DNA of 64,000 nucleotides from Janthinobacterium lividum PAMC 25724 (GCA_000242815.2 AHHB01000018.1:62001-126000); one strand, 5' to 3'; numbered from the stretch's first letter, positions 22,643 through 35,676 are shown. A program made the numbers and translations. The notes: a model not told the origin generated them from the letters alone.

Positions 22643-24420
22643 TGAAGTTGGGCGGTAACAGCAACGGCCGGGTGGCGGCATCGAAAGGTGTGCCATTCTC
22701 GAAGAACCCCGTACTGGCAGTGCGTCTGCCCGTCTGGCGTTCGCGCGTCGTGCTGTTCCTGCTGTTCTTCGCTTTCGCCGGCCTGGGCGCGCGCGCACTG
22801 TGGCTGCAGGGCGTGTCGACGCAGTTTCTGCAAAAGCAGGGCAAGGCACGCTACGAGCGCACGCTCGAACTGCCGGCCACGCGTGGCAAGATCACCGACC
22901 GTAACGGCCAGGTGCTGGCATCGTCCGTGCCCGTGAAAGCCATCTGGGCCATTCCCGACGACGTACTGCAGGCCTCGCCCGAGAAAATCGATGCGCTGGC
23001 CGGTTTGCTGGAAATGAACGTCAACGAATTGCGCAAGAAGCTCGATTCTGACCGCAGCTTCGTCTACCTCAAGCGGCAGGTCGAGATGGACGTGGCCGAC
23101 AAAATCTCCAAGCTGGGCATCGACGGCATCGACGAGCGCAAGGAATACAAGCGCTTTTATCCACAGGGCGAAGTGATGACCCACGTGGTGGGCTTTACCA
23201 ACGTGGAAGACGTGGGCCAGGAAAGCATGGAACTGGCGCAGCAGAAAACCCTGGTCGGCGCCACTGGCAGCCGCCGTGTGATCAAGGATCGCCTGGGCCA
23301 CATCGTCGAAGACATCGGCTTCATCCACGAACCGCACGACGGCAAGGACTTGACCCTGTCCGTCGACAGCAAGATCCAGTACATCGCCTTCACGCAGTTG
23401 AAGGAAGCGGTAGAAAAATTCAACGCCAAGGCCGGCGGCGCCGTGGTGCTCGACGTGCACACCGGTGAAGTGCTGGCCCTGGCCAACTATCCCAGCTACG
23501 ACCCGAACGACCGCCGTAAGCTGACGGGCCAGCAACTGCGCAACCGCGTCATGACCGATACCTTTGAACCTGGTTCGACCCTGAAGCCGATCACGGTCTC
23601 GCTGGCGCTCGACACGGGCAGGGTCAAGCCGACCACGCTGATCGACACAGGACCGGGCCGCTACACCATCGCCGACCGTACCATTACCGACACCAAGCCA
23701 CACGGTGTGATCAGCGTCTCCGAGATCATCGAAATGTCGTCGAACATCGGCACCTCGAAAATCGCGCTCGGCATGCCGTCGCAGGAAATGTGGGAAATGT
23801 TTACCAAGGTGGGCTTCGGCCAGCAGCCGAAATGGGGTTTCCCCGGCGCCGTGGCTGGTCGCGTACGTCCTTACAAATCGTGGCGTCCAGTGGAACAGGC
23901 CACCATGAGCTACGGTAACGGCATTTCCGTGTCGCTGATTCAGCTGGCGCGCTCTTACATGATGTTCGCCCGCGATGGCGATACGATTCCATTGTCGTTC
24001 CAGAAGGTCAATGAGCTGCCCGTGGGCCAGCAGGTGATCAAGCCCAAGACGGCTGCCGACATGCGTGGCATGCTCGAACTGGTGGTGTCCGGCGCGCACG
24101 GCTCGGCCAAGCGCGCGCAAGTCGCCGGCTACCGCGTCGGCGGCAAGACGGGTACCGCCTACAAGGTCGAAAACGGCCGTTACGCGATGCCGCGCAAATA
24201 CATCGGTTCTTTCGTCGGCATGGTGCCGATGTCGGCGCCGCGCTTCATCATTGCCGTGATGATCGATGAGCCGACCGGCGCTGCCCACTATGGCGGCCAG
24301 GTTGCCGCTCCTGCTTTCGCAGCGATTGCGACCAACGCGCTGCGCGCGATGAACGTACCGCCCGATTCCTCCGTTACCGAAATCGTGGTCCCTGCCAATG
24401 CTGGCCCGGAGGCCATGTGA
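22642..24420 (+). CDS. ftsI: penicillin-binding protein 3, FtsI
   Basis: A 592-residue class B penicillin-binding protein that cross-links septal peptidoglycan. An unusually long basic N-terminal tail (about 28 residues) precedes the single membrane helix (about 33-55). The pedestal domain follows, starting ERTLELPATRGKITDRNGQVLA. The transpeptidase motifs are intact: S-T-L-K with Ser312, S-S-N at 366-368, and KTG with Lys502 (GGKTGTAYK). It works with FtsW, encoded further downstream. Confidence 0.97.
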   Translation: MKLGGNSNGRVAASKGVPFSKNPVLAVRLPVWRSRVVLFLLFFAFAGLGARALWLQGVSTQFLQKQGKARYERTLELPATRGKITDRNGQVLASSVPVKAIWAIPDDVLQASPEKIDALAGLLEMNVNELRKKLDSDRSFVYLKRQVEMDVADKISKLGIDGIDERKEYKRFYPQGEVMTHVVGFTNVEDVGQESMELAQQKTLVGATGSRRVIKDRLGHIVEDIGFIHEPHDGKDLTLSVDSKIQYIAFTQLKEAVEKFNAKAGGAVVLDVHTGEVLALANYPSYDPNDRRKLTGQQLRNRVMTDTFEPGSTLKPITVSLALDTGRVKPTTLIDTGPGRYTIADRTITDTKPHGVISVSEIIEMSSNIGTSKIALGMPSQEMWEMFTKVGFGQQPKWGFPGAVAGRVRPYKSWRPVEQATMSYGNGISVSLIQLARSYMMFARDGDTIPLSFQKVNELPVGQQVIKPKTAADMRGMLELVVSGAHGSAKRAQVAGYRVGGKTGTAYKVENGRYAMPRKYIGSFVGMVPMSAPRFIIAVMIDEPTGAAHYGGQVAAPAFAAIATNALRAMNVPPDSSVTEIVVPANAGPEAM

Positions 24421-25937
24421 AGTTACTCATGACCATACAAGATATCAGTTCGTGGATCAAGGCGGCTGCCCCGTCAGGGCAATTGACCTCCGATTCTCGC
24501 CGCGTGCAGCGTGGCGACGTATTTTTTGCCTACGCGGGCGCCACCCATTTCATCGACGCTGCCATCGGCCAGGGCGCCGCCGCTGTCGTGCATGACGCCG
24601 TTGAATGGAATGCCGCATGGAATGTGCCGCATCTGCTGGTCAGCGACCTGAAACGCCTCGCTGGCCCGGTGGCGCATGCTGTGTACGACATGCCCGATAG
24701 TGCCATGTTCAGCGCTGGCGTGACGGGCACGAATGGCAAGACCTCGTGCGCCTTGTGGCTGGCGCAAGCCTTGGCACGACTGGGCGAAACATCGTCCGTT
24801 ATCGGTACTTTGGGCGTCGGCCTGTGCAAGCCGCGTGGCGGCATCGAATTCGACGTCACCGGCTACACCACGCCCGACGCCGTGCTGCTGGCGCGTAAGC
24901 TCGCTGCCATGCGCGACGCAGGCGCCAAGGCTGTAGCCATCGAAGTGTCTTCGATCGGCCTGGACCAGGAACGTGCGTCCGGCATGCATTTCGATGTCGC
25001 CATGTTTACCAACCTGACGCGCGATCACCTCGATTACCACGGCGACATGGCCACCTATGAGGCGGCCAAAGTCAAGCTGTTCGAATGGCCGGGCCTGAAG
25101 ACGGCCGTCATCAACCTCGATGACGCCATGGGCCTGCGCCTGGCGCGGCACGTCAAGGCCAAGCTGGCGGGTGAGTACCCGGTCATCGGCTACACCTTGC
25201 AGGATGCGGCCAGCCAGCCAGATTTGCCGGGCGTGCTGATGCTGCGCGCCAGCCAGTTCCGCAGCCGCAATGCCGGCACCGACTTCCACCTGGAATGCGC
25301 GCTGGGCGTGGCGCAGGTCAAAACGCAGCTGGTGGGTCACTTCAATATCAGTAACGCGCTGGCCGTGCTGGGCGCCTTGCTGGCGCATGGCATCGGCCTG
25401 CGCGCCGCCATAGATGGCATCGAATCGCTGCAGCCGGCTCCCGGGCGCATGCAGCAGGTGGGTGGGCAGGAAGCGCCGATGGTCGTCATCGATTATGCGC
25501 ATACGCCGGACGCGCTGGAAAAAACCTTGGCTGCCTTGCGCCAGGTGGCGCAGGAGCGCGGCGGCCAGCTATGGTGCGTGTTTGGCTGTGGCGGCGACCG
25601 CGATCCGGGCAAGCGTGCGCAGATGGGTGCCATTGCGCAGATGGCCGATCACGTGCTGGTCACCAGCGACAATCCGCGCAGCGAAGACCCGCACGCCATC
25701 ATCGCGCAGATCGTCGCCGGCATGCGCGCAGATGGCCCGCAGCCGCAGGCCATCGAAGATCGCGCCGCTGCCATCCTGTCGGCCATCAAACATGCTGCCA
25801 AGCCGGATGTGATCCTGCTGGCGGGCAAGGGCCATGAGCCGTACCAGGAAATCAAGGGCAAAAAATTGCCGTTCTCCGATGCCGACCATGCGCAGCTGGC
25901 ACTGTCCGCGCGCCTGACGATGATGAGGACGAACTGA
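24417..25937 (+). CDS. murE: UDP-MurNAc-tripeptide synthetase MurE (meso-DAP adding)
   Basis: A 506-residue Mur ligase adding the third residue of the peptidoglycan stem. The ATP loop is GVTGTNGKTSCALW, and the carbamylated-Lys region follows. The specificity motif DNPR (residues 418-421, in TSDNPRSEDP) selects meso-diaminopimelate rather than lysine, so the wall is of the usual Gram-negative type. The GTG at 24417 overlaps the ftsI stop and is preceded by GGAGG; an ATG four codons later (24429) is a possible alternative. Confidence 0.96.
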   Translation: MKLLMTIQDISSWIKAAAPSGQLTSDSRRVQRGDVFFAYAGATHFIDAAIGQGAAAVVHDAVEWNAAWNVPHLLVSDLKRLAGPVAHAVYDMPDSAMFSAGVTGTNGKTSCALWLAQALARLGETSSVIGTLGVGLCKPRGGIEFDVTGYTTPDAVLLARKLAAMRDAGAKAVAIEVSSIGLDQERASGMHFDVAMFTNLTRDHLDYHGDMATYEAAKVKLFEWPGLKTAVINLDDAMGLRLARHVKAKLAGEYPVIGYTLQDAASQPDLPGVLMLRASQFRSRNAGTDFHLECALGVAQVKTQLVGHFNISNALAVLGALLAHGIGLRAAIDGIESLQPAPGRMQQVGGQEAPMVVIDYAHTPDALEKTLAALRQVAQERGGQLWCVFGCGGDRDPGKRAQMGAIAQMADHVLVTSDNPRSEDPHAIIAQIVAGMRADGPQPQAIEDRAAAILSAIKHAAKPDVILLAGKGHEPYQEIKGKKLPFSDADHAQLALSARLTMMRTN

Positions 25938-27391
25938 TGCACCAGCGTATTGATCACCCCATGCACGCGACCCTGGCCGAACTGATGCCTGCCCTGCACG
26001 GCGCGCAGCTGACGGGCGACGCCGTTTTTGACGGCGTATGCACAGACAGCCGCAGCGCGCCAGCCGGCTCGCTGTTCGTCGCCCTGCGCGGCGAAAGTTT
26101 CGATGCGCATGATTTCCTCGACCAAGTGGCCGTCAGCGGCGTTGCCGCCGTGGTGGTGGAGCGCTTGCCAGAAAACTGGGATAGCAGCAAGGTGCCCGCC
26201 ATCGTGGTCGCCGATACGCTGGTCGCGTTGGGCCGCATCGCTAATTACTGGCGCTGCCGTTTCAAGCTGCCCGTCATCGGCGTTACCGGCAGCAACGGCA
26301 AGACCACCGTCAAGGAGATGATTTCGTCCATCCTGGCGGCGGCCTTTGGCGAAGACGCACGCCTGGCCACGCGCGGCAACCTGAATAATGAAATCGGCGT
26401 GCCATTGACCTTGTTGCGCCTGAGCGAGCGGCACCAGGCGGCCGTGATCGAAATGGGCATGAATCATCCTGGCGAAATCTCGCGCCTGGCGGCAATCGCC
26501 GCGCCGACGCTGGCGATGGTCAACAACGCGCAGCGCGAACACCAGGAATTCATGCACACGGTGGAAGCGGTGGCGCGCGAGAACGGCGCCGCACTGGCGG
26601 CATTGGGCGATGACGGCGTAGCCGTTTTCCCGCATGGCGATGAATTCACGCCCTTGTGGCGCGAGCTGGCCGGCGCGCGCGCCGCCATCAGCTTCGGCCT
26701 GTCGAAGGATGCCGATGTCAGTTGTACGCACCGCGCGGCCGAAGATTTTGGCAGCGACATGTTCGTCAGTGTGCGCGCACAGGACGGCAGCTTGCGCCAG
26801 TTTTTTGTCGCCTTGCAGGCAGCGGGCGAGCACAACGTGCGCAATGCGCTGGCTGCGGCGGCGTGCGCCGTTGGCGCGGGCATCTCCATGGAACATATCA
26901 AGCAGGGCCTGGAGTCGTTCGCGCCTGTGAACGGTCGCCTGCAGAAAAAACGTGCCGCCAACGGCGCCACCATCATCGACGACACGTATAACGCCAATCC
27001 GGATTCGGCGCGCGCTGCCATCGATGTACTGGCGCAGGCCCCAGCACCGCGCATCCTGGTGCTGGGCGAGATGGGTGAAGTCGGCACGCAGGGGCAGCAG
27101 TTCCACGAAGAGATTGGCGCCTACGCCGCCGCCAAAGGCATCGAATACGTGCTGGCGACGGGCGGCCTGGCGCGCCATCTGGTCAATCCGGCGCAGGCTG
27201 CCGCGAGCCAGGAATCGGGCACGCTCGTGGAGTATTTCGAACAGTTCGACGGTTTGCTGGCGGCGCTTGATGCGCATTTGTCCGGCCGCTCGGATGCAAC
27301 AGTATTAATCAAGGGCTCCCGCTTCATGAAAATGGAACGGGCCGTGCAGCATTTGATTGGTTCAAACAACAATAACAAGGAAGCTCACTAA
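25937..27391 (+). CDS. murF: UDP-MurNAc-tripeptide:D-Ala-D-Ala ligase MurF
   Basis: A 484-residue Mur ligase that completes the pentapeptide precursor in the cytoplasm. It has the N-terminal [25 protein letters not shown] domain, the ATP loop [14 protein letters not shown], the [14 protein letters not shown] motif specific to MurF, and the C-terminal [18 protein letters not shown] signature. The ATG is in a TGATG overlap with the murE stop. A second Met ten residues in (MHATLAEL) could also be used. Confidence 0.96.
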   Translation: MHQRIDHPMHATLAELMPALHGAQLTGDAVFDGVCTDSRSAPAGSLFVALRGESFDAHDFLDQVAVSGVAAVVVERLPENWDSSKVPAIVVADTLVALGRIANYWRCRFKLPVIGVTGSNGKTTVKEMISSILAAAFGEDARLATRGNLNNEIGVPLTLLRLSERHQAAVIEMGMNHPGEISRLAAIAAPTLAMVNNAQREHQEFMHTVEAVARENGAALAALGDDGVAVFPHGDEFTPLWRELAGARAAISFGLSKDADVSCTHRAAEDFGSDMFVSVRAQDGSLRQFFVALQAAGEHNVRNALAAAACAVGAGISMEHIKQGLESFAPVNGRLQKKRAANGATIIDDTYNANPDSARAAIDVLAQAPAPRILVLGEMGEVGTQGQQFHEEIGAYAAAKGIEYVLATGGLARHLVNPAQAAASQESGTLVEYFEQFDGLLAALDAHLSGRSDATVLIKGSRFMKMERAVQHLIGSNNNNKEAH

Positions 27392-27393
27392 TC

Positions 27394-28569
27394 ATGCTGC
27401 TCTGGCTCGCTCATTATTTCCAGGACGACATTGGCCCACTGCGGGTCTTTAACTTCATCACCTTCCGCGCCGTCTTCGCCACGCTGACGGCGATTTTGAT
27501 CGGCCTGTGCGCCGGTCCCGCCGTGATCCGCATGCTCACGCGCATGAAGGTCGGCCAGGCCGTGCGCACGGACGGCCCACAGACGCATCTGAAAAAACAC
27601 GGCACGCCCACCATGGGCGGTGTGCTGATCCTCATCGCCATCGGCATTTCCACCCTGCTGTGGGCCGACTTGTCGAACCGCTTCATCTGGCCCGTGCTGA
27701 TCGTCACGCTGGGCTTTGGCGCCGTCGGCTGGGCCGATGACTACCGCAAGGTGGTGCATCAGGATCCGGAAGGCATGCGCTCGCGCGAAAAATATTTTTG
27801 GCAGTCGCTGATCGGTATCGCCGCCGCGTTTTACTTGGCGTTTTCCGTCTCGATCTCCGAGCCCAATGCTGGCCAGGTGTGGAATCTGATCTACGCCTGG
27901 GTGCAGTCCGGCTTTGCCATGGATTTGCCGCCGAAAGCCGATTTGATCGTGCCATTCTTCAAGACCATCAGCTATCCGCTGGGTGTATGGGGTTTCATCG
28001 CGTTGACGTATTGCGTCATTGTCGGCACCAGCAATGCTGTCAATTTTACGGATGGTCTCGATGGCCTGGCCATCATGCCGACGGTGATGGTGGGCACGGC
28101 CCTGGGCCTGTTCGCCTACCTGACCGGTAACGCCACGTATGCGCGCTACCTGTTCATTCCGCACATCCCGGGCGCCGGCGAACTGGTGATCTTCTGCGGC
28201 GCGCTGGCAGGTTCCGGCCTGGCTTTCCTCTGGTATAACACGCACCCCGCGAAAGTGTTCATGGGCGACGTGGGTGCGCTGGCACTGGGCGGCGCATTGG
28301 GTACCGTGGCCGTCATCGTGCGCCAGGAAATCGTATTGTTCATCATGGGCGGCATCTTCGTTGTCGAGACGCTGTCCGTGATCATCCAGGTTGTCTGGTT
28401 CAAGTACACCAAGAAGCGCTATGGCGCGGGCCGCCGCGTCTTCCTGATGGCGCCCTTGCATCACCATTTCGAACAAAAAGGCTGGAAGGAGACGCAGGTT
28501 GTCGTGCGTTTCTGGATCATCACCATGATGCTGGTGCTGCTCGGCCTGACCACCTTGAAGCTGCGCTGA
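27394..28569 (+). CDS. mraY: phospho-MurNAc-pentapeptide transferase MraY
   Basis: A 391-residue integral membrane enzyme that makes lipid I from UDP-MurNAc-pentapeptide and undecaprenyl phosphate. About ten membrane helices are visible. The active-site motifs are present: [36 protein letters not shown] and the HHHFE region ([12 protein letters not shown]). AAGGAAG precedes the ATG. Residues around 150-180 ([20 protein letters not shown]) form a longer periplasmic loop than in E. coli, common in betaproteobacteria. Confidence 0.97.
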   Translation: MLLWLAHYFQDDIGPLRVFNFITFRAVFATLTAILIGLCAGPAVIRMLTRMKVGQAVRTDGPQTHLKKHGTPTMGGVLILIAIGISTLLWADLSNRFIWPVLIVTLGFGAVGWADDYRKVVHQDPEGMRSREKYFWQSLIGIAAAFYLAFSVSISEPNAGQVWNLIYAWVQSGFAMDLPPKADLIVPFFKTISYPLGVWGFIALTYCVIVGTSNAVNFTDGLDGLAIMPTVMVGTALGLFAYLTGNATYARYLFIPHIPGAGELVIFCGALAGSGLAFLWYNTHPAKVFMGDVGALALGGALGTVAVIVRQEIVLFIMGGIFVVETLSVIIQVVWFKYTKKRYGAGRRVFLMAPLHHHFEQKGWKETQVVVRFWIITMMLVLLGLTTLKLR

Positions 28570-30131
28570 TGATGTACGACGCTAAAACCGCACTGGTACT
28601 GGGCCTCGGTGAGTCGGGGCTGGCGATGGCCCTGTGGCTGGCCCGCAGCGGTGCGATCGTGCGCGTGGCAGATACCAGGGAAAGCCCGGAGCGCCTGGCC
28701 GCCTTGCAGGCTGCCGTGCCGCAGGCACAATTCATCGCCGGCGCCTTTACGGCCGACCTGCTCGACGGCGTCGACTTCGTCGCCGTCAGTCCGGGCCTGG
28801 CGCCTGGCCGTGAACTGGCTGGAATCGTACCGGCCGCCGCTGAAAAAAATATCCCTGTGTGGGGCGAGATCGAACTGTTCGCGCAGGCACTGGCCGCACT
28901 GAACGCAGAACGCGGCTATGCGCCGAAAGTCATCGCCATCACGGGCACGAATGGCAAGACGACGGTGACCAGCCTGGTGGGCTTGCTGTGCGAACGCGCA
29001 GGACTTGCTACGCGCGTGGCCGGCAATATCAGTCCGGCGGCGCTCGACGTGCTGCGCGAGGTACTCGATGCCGAGCCAGTGCCGCAGCCTGTTGTCAAGG
29101 GCGAGGGCGAGGAAGCGGCGCAAGCCGTCGCCAGCACCTTGCCGCAGGCGTGGATACTGGAACTGTCCAGTTTCCAGCTGCATACGACCTTCAGTCTGCA
29201 GGCCGATGCAGCCACGGTCTTGAATCTGTCGCAGGATCACCTGGATTGGCACGGCGACATGGCCTCCTATGCGAGCGACAAGGCGCGCATCTTCGGCCAC
29301 CAGAGCGTGCGCATCCTGAACCGCGACGATGCCGCCGTGATGCAGATGGCCAATCCGCTGGCACAGACGATCACCTTCGGTACGGGCGAGCCGCTTGCGG
29401 TGGACAGCTTTGGCCTGGTCAACGAACGGGGCATTTTCTGGCTGGCGCAAGCCGTGCCGAGCGAAGAAGTCATCGAGAAAAAACGCAGGAAGAATGATCC
29501 GGCGCCGGAACCTGTGCCAACGATGGCCAAGAAGCTGATGCCGGCCGATGCACTGAAGATACGTGGCCAGCACAATGCCTCGAATGCGCTGGCGGCGCTG
29601 GCCCTGTGCCGCGCCATCGGCCTGCCATTCGCGCCGTTGCTGCATGGCTTGCGCGAATACCAGGGCGAGCCGCACAGGGTGGAATTGATCACCGCCGTCA
29701 ATGAAGTTGAATACTACGACGACAGCAAAGGCACCAACGTGGGCGCGACAGTGGCTGCGCTGTTTGGCCTGGGCAAGGCGTTTGGCGGCGCAGAACAGCG
29801 TCTGGTGCTGATCGCCGGTGGCGATGGCAAGGGACAGGATTTCTCGCCGCTGGCTGAACCCGTGTCGCGCTATGTACGCGCCGTGGTGCTGATCGGCCGC
29901 GACGCGCCGGCGCTGCGCACGGCCCTGGAACCTGCTGGCGTGGACATCTTCGACTGCGCCACTTTGCCGCAAGCCGTCAAGCGAGCCAGCAGCCTGGCCT
30001 TGGCTGGCGATGCCGTGCTGCTGTCGCCTGCGTGCGCCAGCATGGATATGTTCAAGAACTATGCGCACCGCGCGCAGGTGTTTGTCGACGCCGTGCGCGA
30101 TATCGCACTGGAAAACGGACAGGATATCTGA
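28569..30131 (+). CDS. murD: UDP-MurNAc-L-Ala:D-Glu ligase MurD
   Basis: A 520-residue Mur ligase that adds D-glutamate. Motifs: [17 protein letters not shown] at the start, the ATP loop [37 protein letters not shown] and the C-terminal [22 protein letters not shown]. It is about 80 residues longer than E. coli MurD because of two Pro/Glu/Lys-rich insertions, one near residue 178 ([16 protein letters not shown]) and one near residue 300 ([17 protein letters not shown]); these look like surface loops. TGATG overlap with mraY. Confidence 0.96.
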   Translation: MMYDAKTALVLGLGESGLAMALWLARSGAIVRVADTRESPERLAALQAAVPQAQFIAGAFTADLLDGVDFVAVSPGLAPGRELAGIVPAAAEKNIPVWGEIELFAQALAALNAERGYAPKVIAITGTNGKTTVTSLVGLLCERAGLATRVAGNISPAALDVLREVLDAEPVPQPVVKGEGEEAAQAVASTLPQAWILELSSFQLHTTFSLQADAATVLNLSQDHLDWHGDMASYASDKARIFGHQSVRILNRDDAAVMQMANPLAQTITFGTGEPLAVDSFGLVNERGIFWLAQAVPSEEVIEKKRRKNDPAPEPVPTMAKKLMPADALKIRGQHNASNALAALALCRAIGLPFAPLLHGLREYQGEPHRVELITAVNEVEYYDDSKGTNVGATVAALFGLGKAFGGAEQRLVLIAGGDGKGQDFSPLAEPVSRYVRAVVLIGRDAPALRTALEPAGVDIFDCATLPQAVKRASSLALAGDAVLLSPACASMDMFKNYAHRAQVFVDAVRDIALENGQDI

Positions 30132-31342
30132 TGGCTTTCCAGCTGCCTTTCAGCTTTGGTTCCGGCTCGGCTGCCAAGCCGTTGGATAGCCGCGCGCGGC
30201 AATCGAAGATGATGGACTATGACAAGCCGCTGGTGTGGGTAGTTCTGCTGCTCATGTTGTTGGGCATGGTGATGGTGTATTCGGCGTCGATCTCATTGTC
30301 GGACGCGCGCAAGTTTGCCGCTTATACGAACAATTATTTCGTCGTGCGCCAGGCGCTGTTCATCGGCGTGTCGATCATCGCTGCGGCGCTGGTGTTCCGC
30401 ATCCGTGTCGCGACCTGGCAAAAAATGGCGCCATGGCTGTTCATCGGTACGCTGGTGTTGTTGGTGATGGTGCTGATACCTGGCTTGGGCGTGTCGGTCA
30501 ACGGTGGCCGCCGCTGGCTGAATTTGCCGGGCCTGCGGCCGCAGCCGTCCGAACTGATGAAGGTGGTGATGGTGCTGTACGCCGCCGACTACACGGTGCG
30601 CAAGCAGGAATACATGCACAAGCTGACCAAGGGCTTCATGCCGATGGCGCTGGCGGTCAGCTTCGTTGGCCTGCTGCTGCTGATGGAGCCCGACCTGGGG
30701 GCTTTTGGCGTGATCGTTTGCATCGCCATGGGTATCTTGTTCCTGGGCGGCGTCAACGCCATCTGGTTTGGCGGCATTGGCGCCATGCTGACGGCAATTT
30801 TCGTCACCATCATCGCCTTGTCGAAATTTCGTCGCGAGCGGTTTTTTGCGTATCTCGATCCATGGCAGGAAGACAATGCGCTCAACAAGGCTTACCAGCT
30901 GACGCACTCCCTGATTGCCTTCGGGCGCGGCGAACTATTTGGCGTGGGCCTGGGCGGCAGCGTGGAAAAGCTGCACTACCTGCCCGAAGCGCATACGGAC
31001 TTTTTGCTCGCCGTGATCGGCGAAGAACTGGGACTGGCGGGCGTCCTGGTCGTGATCGGCATGTTCTACTGGATCATCAAGCGCGCCTTCGATATCGGCC
31101 GCCAGGCGATTGCCATCGACCAGACCTTCGCCGGACTGACGGCGAAAGGCATCGCCATCTGGATCGGCGTGCAGACCTTCATCAATATGGGCGTGAACCT
31201 GGGCCTGCTGCCGACAAAAGGGCTGACCTTGCCCCTGATGAGTTATGGCGGCACGGGCGTACTGATTAACTGTATCGGCCTGGCGATTTTGCTGCGCATC
31301 GATTATGAAAACCGGATCCTGATGCGTGGAGGCCGGCTATGA
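30131..31342 (+). CDS. ftsW: septal peptidoglycan polymerase FtsW
   Basis: A 403-residue SEDS-family glycosyltransferase with about ten membrane helices. The SEDS signatures are visible: [60 protein letters not shown] and the ending [18 protein letters not shown]. It polymerises lipid II at the septum with FtsI. The ATG at 30131 overlaps the murD stop (TGATG); an earlier frame start at 30032 lies inside murD. It overlaps murG by 4 bp. Confidence 0.96.
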   Translation: MAFQLPFSFGSGSAAKPLDSRARQSKMMDYDKPLVWVVLLLMLLGMVMVYSASISLSDARKFAAYTNNYFVVRQALFIGVSIIAAALVFRIRVATWQKMAPWLFIGTLVLLVMVLIPGLGVSVNGGRRWLNLPGLRPQPSELMKVVMVLYAADYTVRKQEYMHKLTKGFMPMALAVSFVGLLLLMEPDLGAFGVIVCIAMGILFLGGVNAIWFGGIGAMLTAIFVTIIALSKFRRERFFAYLDPWQEDNALNKAYQLTHSLIAFGRGELFGVGLGGSVEKLHYLPEAHTDFLLAVIGEELGLAGVLVVIGMFYWIIKRAFDIGRQAIAIDQTFAGLTAKGIAIWIGVQTFINMGVNLGLLPTKGLTLPLMSYGGTGVLINCIGLAILLRIDYENRILMRGGRL

Positions 31343-32433
31343 ACAACGTGACGAACTTGAAAACGACGAAAAGATTGATGATTATGGCGGCCGGTACCGG
31401 CGGCCATATTTTCCCTGGCCTGGCGATTGCGCAGACGATGCGCGCGCGTGGCTGGGAAGTGAGCTGGCTGGGCACGACCCATGGCATGGAGCAGGAACTG
31501 GTACCGAAAAGCGGCATTCCCATGGACGCCATCGCGTTCTCCGGCATGCGCGGCAAGGGCCTGGCGCATACGCTCAAAGGCGGTTTCAAGATGCTGGCGA
31601 GCTTTTTTGCCATCCGTCGCTTTATCGCCAGCCGCAAGCCGGACGTGGTGATGGGCATGGGCGGCTACGTGACCGTGCCGGGCGGCCTGATGGCGCGCCT
31701 GAAGGGCGTGCCGCTGGTGCTGGTCAATGCCGACGCGGCGCTGCTGCTGTCGAATAAAACGCTGGTGCCGCTGGCGCAAAAGGTGTGCTTCGGTTTCCCC
31801 GCCGATTTCGGCATCGCTGCGGGCAAGGCCGTCGTCACGGGCAATCCCGTGCGCGCGGAGATCCTCGCCATGGCGCCGCCGTCATCGCGCTTTGCGGGCC
31901 GCAGCGGGCCGCTGCGCATCCTTGTCGTTGGCGGCAGCCTGGGCGCGAAAGCGCTGAACGACAATTTGCCTGCTGCGCTGGCCCTGATGCCTGAGGGCGA
32001 ACGTCCGTTGGTGACGCACCAGTCGGGCAAGAAGAATATCGACGCCCTGCATGGCGCGTATGCGCAGGCGGGCGTGCAGGCCAATGTGGTCGACTTCATC
32101 GACGACATGGCCAAGGCCTACACCGAGGCCGACTTGGTGATTTGCCGTGCAGGCGCCATCACCCTGTCGGAACTGACGGCGGCCGGCGTGGCCAGCGTGC
32201 TCGTGCCGCTGGTAGCGTCGACCACCAGTCACCAGCGCGACAACGCGCAATGGATGGCGAAGCAGGGCGCGGCGATTCATCTGCCGCAGACGGAAATGAG
32301 TGCAGCATCGCTGAGCGCGATGCTGGCGTCCTTGACGCGCGATAGCTGCCAGCAGATGGCGCAATTGGCACTCGCAGCAGGCAAGCGCGACGCCAACGAG
32401 GCGATCGCACACGTATTGGAAAAATTGGCATGA
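31339..32433 (+). CDS. murG: lipid II synthase MurG
   Basis: A 364-residue GT-B glycosyltransferase that adds GlcNAc to lipid I at the inner face of the membrane. The first G-loop is [15 protein letters not shown], followed by [29 protein letters not shown], the C-domain [13 protein letters not shown] and the donor-binding [15 protein letters not shown]. An N-terminal extension [12 protein letters not shown] precedes the core. ATGA overlap with ftsW. Confidence 0.96.
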   Translation: MNNVTNLKTTKRLMIMAAGTGGHIFPGLAIAQTMRARGWEVSWLGTTHGMEQELVPKSGIPMDAIAFSGMRGKGLAHTLKGGFKMLASFFAIRRFIASRKPDVVMGMGGYVTVPGGLMARLKGVPLVLVNADAALLLSNKTLVPLAQKVCFGFPADFGIAAGKAVVTGNPVRAEILAMAPPSSRFAGRSGPLRILVVGGSLGAKALNDNLPAALALMPEGERPLVTHQSGKKNIDALHGAYAQAGVQANVVDFIDDMAKAYTEADLVICRAGAITLSELTAAGVASVLVPLVASTTSHQRDNAQWMAKQGAAIHLPQTEMSAASLSAMLASLTRDSCQQMAQLALAAGKRDANEAIAHVLEKLA

Positions 32434-32443
32434 GGTTAGCTCT

Positions 32444-33847
32444 GTGAAGCATAAAGTAAATAATATCCACTTTGTCGGCATTGGCGGCAGCGGCATGAGC
32501 GGCATCGCCGAAGTGCTGGTCAACCTGGGCTACAAGGTGTCGGGTTCTGACCTCGGCAGCAATGCGGCGACGCAGCGCCTGGCGAGCCTGGGCGCAACCG
32601 TCATGCTGGGCCACGCGGCCGACAATATCGGCGACGCCGATGCGGTCGTGACCTCGGGCGCCGTCCCGCAAGACAATCCGGAAGTAGTGGCCGCGCGCGC
32701 GCGCAAGATTCCGCTGGTGCCGCGCGCCGTGATGCTGGGTGAGTTGATGCGTCTGAAACGTGGCATTGCCATCGCCGGCACGCATGGCAAGACGACGACG
32801 ACCAGCCTGGTCGCTTCGGTGCTGGCCCAGGGGGGGCTCGATCCTACTTTTGTGATCGGTGGACGCCTGACCAGTGCCGGCGCGAACGCCAAGCTGGGCT
32901 CCGGCGAATACTTGGTGGCTGAAGCCGATGAATCGGACGCCTCGTTCCTGAACCTGACGCCGATGATCGAAGTGATCACGAATATCGACGCCGACCACAT
33001 GGACACCTACGAGCACGATTTCGAAAAGCTCAAGCAAGCTTTTGTGCAGTTCACGCACCGCTTGCCGTTCTATGGCCGCGCCATGCTGTGCATCGACGAT
33101 CCGCACGTGCGTGCCATCATCCCGTCCGTCACCAAACCCGTCACCACCTATGGTTTCGCGCAAGACGCGGAAGTGCGCGCCATCAACGCGCGCGCCGTTG
33201 GCCTGGAAATGCATTTCACCGTGCTGCAGGAAGGCTATCCCGACCTCGACGTGGTGTTGAACCAGCCTGGCATGCACAATGTGCAGAATGCTTGCTCGGC
33301 GATTGCGATCGCGCGTGAAATCGGCATCGACGACAGCGCCACGCAGCAGGGCCTGGCCGAGTTCTCTGGCGTGGGCCGCCGCTTCACGCGCTATGGCGAC
33401 GTGGCGCTGCCGAATGGCGGCAGCTTCGCCCTGGTCGACGATTTCGGTCACCATCCAGTGGAAACGGAAGTGACCCTCGCCGCTGCGCGCGCTGCCTACC
33501 CTGGCCGTCGCCTGGTGCTGGCTTTCCAGCCGCACCGCTACAGCCGCACGCGCGACCTGTTCGAGGATTTCGTCAAGGTGCTGGGCGCGCCCGATGTGCT
33601 GCTGCTGTCCGAAGTGTATGCAGCAGGTGAAGCGCCTATCGTCGCCGCAGATGGCCGCGCACTGGCGCATGCGCTGCGCGCGCGCGGCAAGATCGAACCG
33701 ATTTTCGTCGAGTTCATGACGGACATGGCTGACACCATCATGAGCGTGGCGCGCGACGGAGACGTCGTGCTGACCATGGGAGCGGGCTCCATCAGCGGCA
33801 TCCCGCAACAACTGACTACGTATCAATCCAACACTGTAAAGGCCTGA
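32444..33847 (+). CDS. murC: UDP-MurNAc:L-Ala ligase MurC
   Basis: A 467-residue Mur ligase that adds the first amino acid of the stem. Motifs: [17 protein letters not shown] at the start, the ATP loop [32 protein letters not shown] and the C-terminal [13 protein letters not shown]. The start is GTG at 32444 with GAGG about 8 nt before it, as no ATG fits. It ends 1 bp before the ddl start. Confidence 0.96.
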   Translation: MKHKVNNIHFVGIGGSGMSGIAEVLVNLGYKVSGSDLGSNAATQRLASLGATVMLGHAADNIGDADAVVTSGAVPQDNPEVVAARARKIPLVPRAVMLGELMRLKRGIAIAGTHGKTTTTSLVASVLAQGGLDPTFVIGGRLTSAGANAKLGSGEYLVAEADESDASFLNLTPMIEVITNIDADHMDTYEHDFEKLKQAFVQFTHRLPFYGRAMLCIDDPHVRAIIPSVTKPVTTYGFAQDAEVRAINARAVGLEMHFTVLQEGYPDLDVVLNQPGMHNVQNACSAIAIAREIGIDDSATQQGLAEFSGVGRRFTRYGDVALPNGGSFALVDDFGHHPVETEVTLAAARAAYPGRRLVLAFQPHRYSRTRDLFEDFVKVLGAPDVLLLSEVYAAGEAPIVAADGRALAHALRARGKIEPIFVEFMTDMADTIMSVARDGDVVLTMGAGSISGIPQQLTTYQSNTVKA

Positions 33848-33848
33848 C

Positions 33849-34817
<969 letters not shown>

Positions 34818-34818
34818 T

Positions 34819-35631
34819 ATGTGGCATGACGCTAAAAGCCTCAATACGACAGCCAACGGCTTGCTGGCCGCGGTGCTGGTCGTATGCGTGGCGGCCGGCG
34901 TCTGGTGGGTGTCGCAGCGTCCCATGTTCGAGCTGCGCACCATCAAGGTGGAAAGCGCGGATGACAAGGGCCTGCGCCACGTGAATTACCTGACCCTGCG
35001 CAGCGGCACTCTGGGCCGCATCAAGGGCAATTTCTTCACGACCAACCTGGAAAGCGTGCGTGGCGTGTTTGAGTCGGTGCCTTGGGTGCGCCGTGCCAGC
35101 GTACGGCGCGAATGGCCAAACCAGCTGATCGTGGCGCTGGAAGAACACGAAGCGCTGGGCACCTGGGGTGAGGATGGACGCCTGCTGTCGGTCAAGGGCG
35201 AGGTGTTTACGGCGAATGTGGCGGAAGCCGAAGATGACCACGAATTGCCGGCCTTCGCCGGTCCCGATGGCAGCGAGAAGGAAGTGCTGGCTACTTACCT
35301 GCAGCTGGCAAAGTGGTTTGCGCCACTGAAGATGGTGCCTGAATCGCTGTCCTTGTCGAGCCGCTATGCGTGGACTGTGAAACTGGATAACGGCATGAGC
35401 GTGGCGCTGGGGCGCGAGCACAATCATACGACCCTGAAGGCGCGGGTCGACCGGCTGGTGGGCATCTATCCGCAGCTGGCGAGCCGGCTGGAAAATATCG
35501 ATACGATCGATATGCGCTATCAGAATGGCCTGGCGCTCAGTTCCGCCGGCCTGGTGATACCTGCCGAAGGCAAGGATGGCAAGCCAGTCATGAAGAAGAA
35601 AAGTGGCAGTGCGCTTAAAAAAACGACTTAA
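34819..35631 (+). CDS. ftsQ: cell-division protein FtsQ
   Basis: A 270-residue bitopic protein. A short cytoplasmic tail precedes the membrane helix (about residues 12-32), then comes a POTRA domain (MFELRTIKVESADDKGLRHVNYLTLR) and the beta domain with SVRREWPNQLIVALEEHEALGTWGEDG, a conserved FtsQ stretch. It bridges FtsL/FtsB to the rest of the divisome. The C-terminal tail is very basic (GKPVMKKKSGSALKKTT). It starts 1 bp after ddl. Confidence 0.95.
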   Translation: MWHDAKSLNTTANGLLAAVLVVCVAAGVWWVSQRPMFELRTIKVESADDKGLRHVNYLTLRSGTLGRIKGNFFTTNLESVRGVFESVPWVRRASVRREWPNQLIVALEEHEALGTWGEDGRLLSVKGEVFTANVAEAEDDHELPAFAGPDGSEKEVLATYLQLAKWFAPLKMVPESLSLSSRYAWTVKLDNGMSVALGREHNHTTLKARVDRLVGIYPQLASRLENIDTIDMRYQNGLALSSAGLVIPAEGKDGKPVMKKKSGSALKKTT

Positions 35632-35676
35632 CCGAATAATTAATTTAACAATAGCCCAAAAAACTAGGCGACAGAA

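Noticed and set aside
22162-24288. A 708-codon open frame opposite ftsI
   Set aside because: Same effect as for secA; His/Arg/Asp-rich composition is typical of antisense reading of GC-rich genes.
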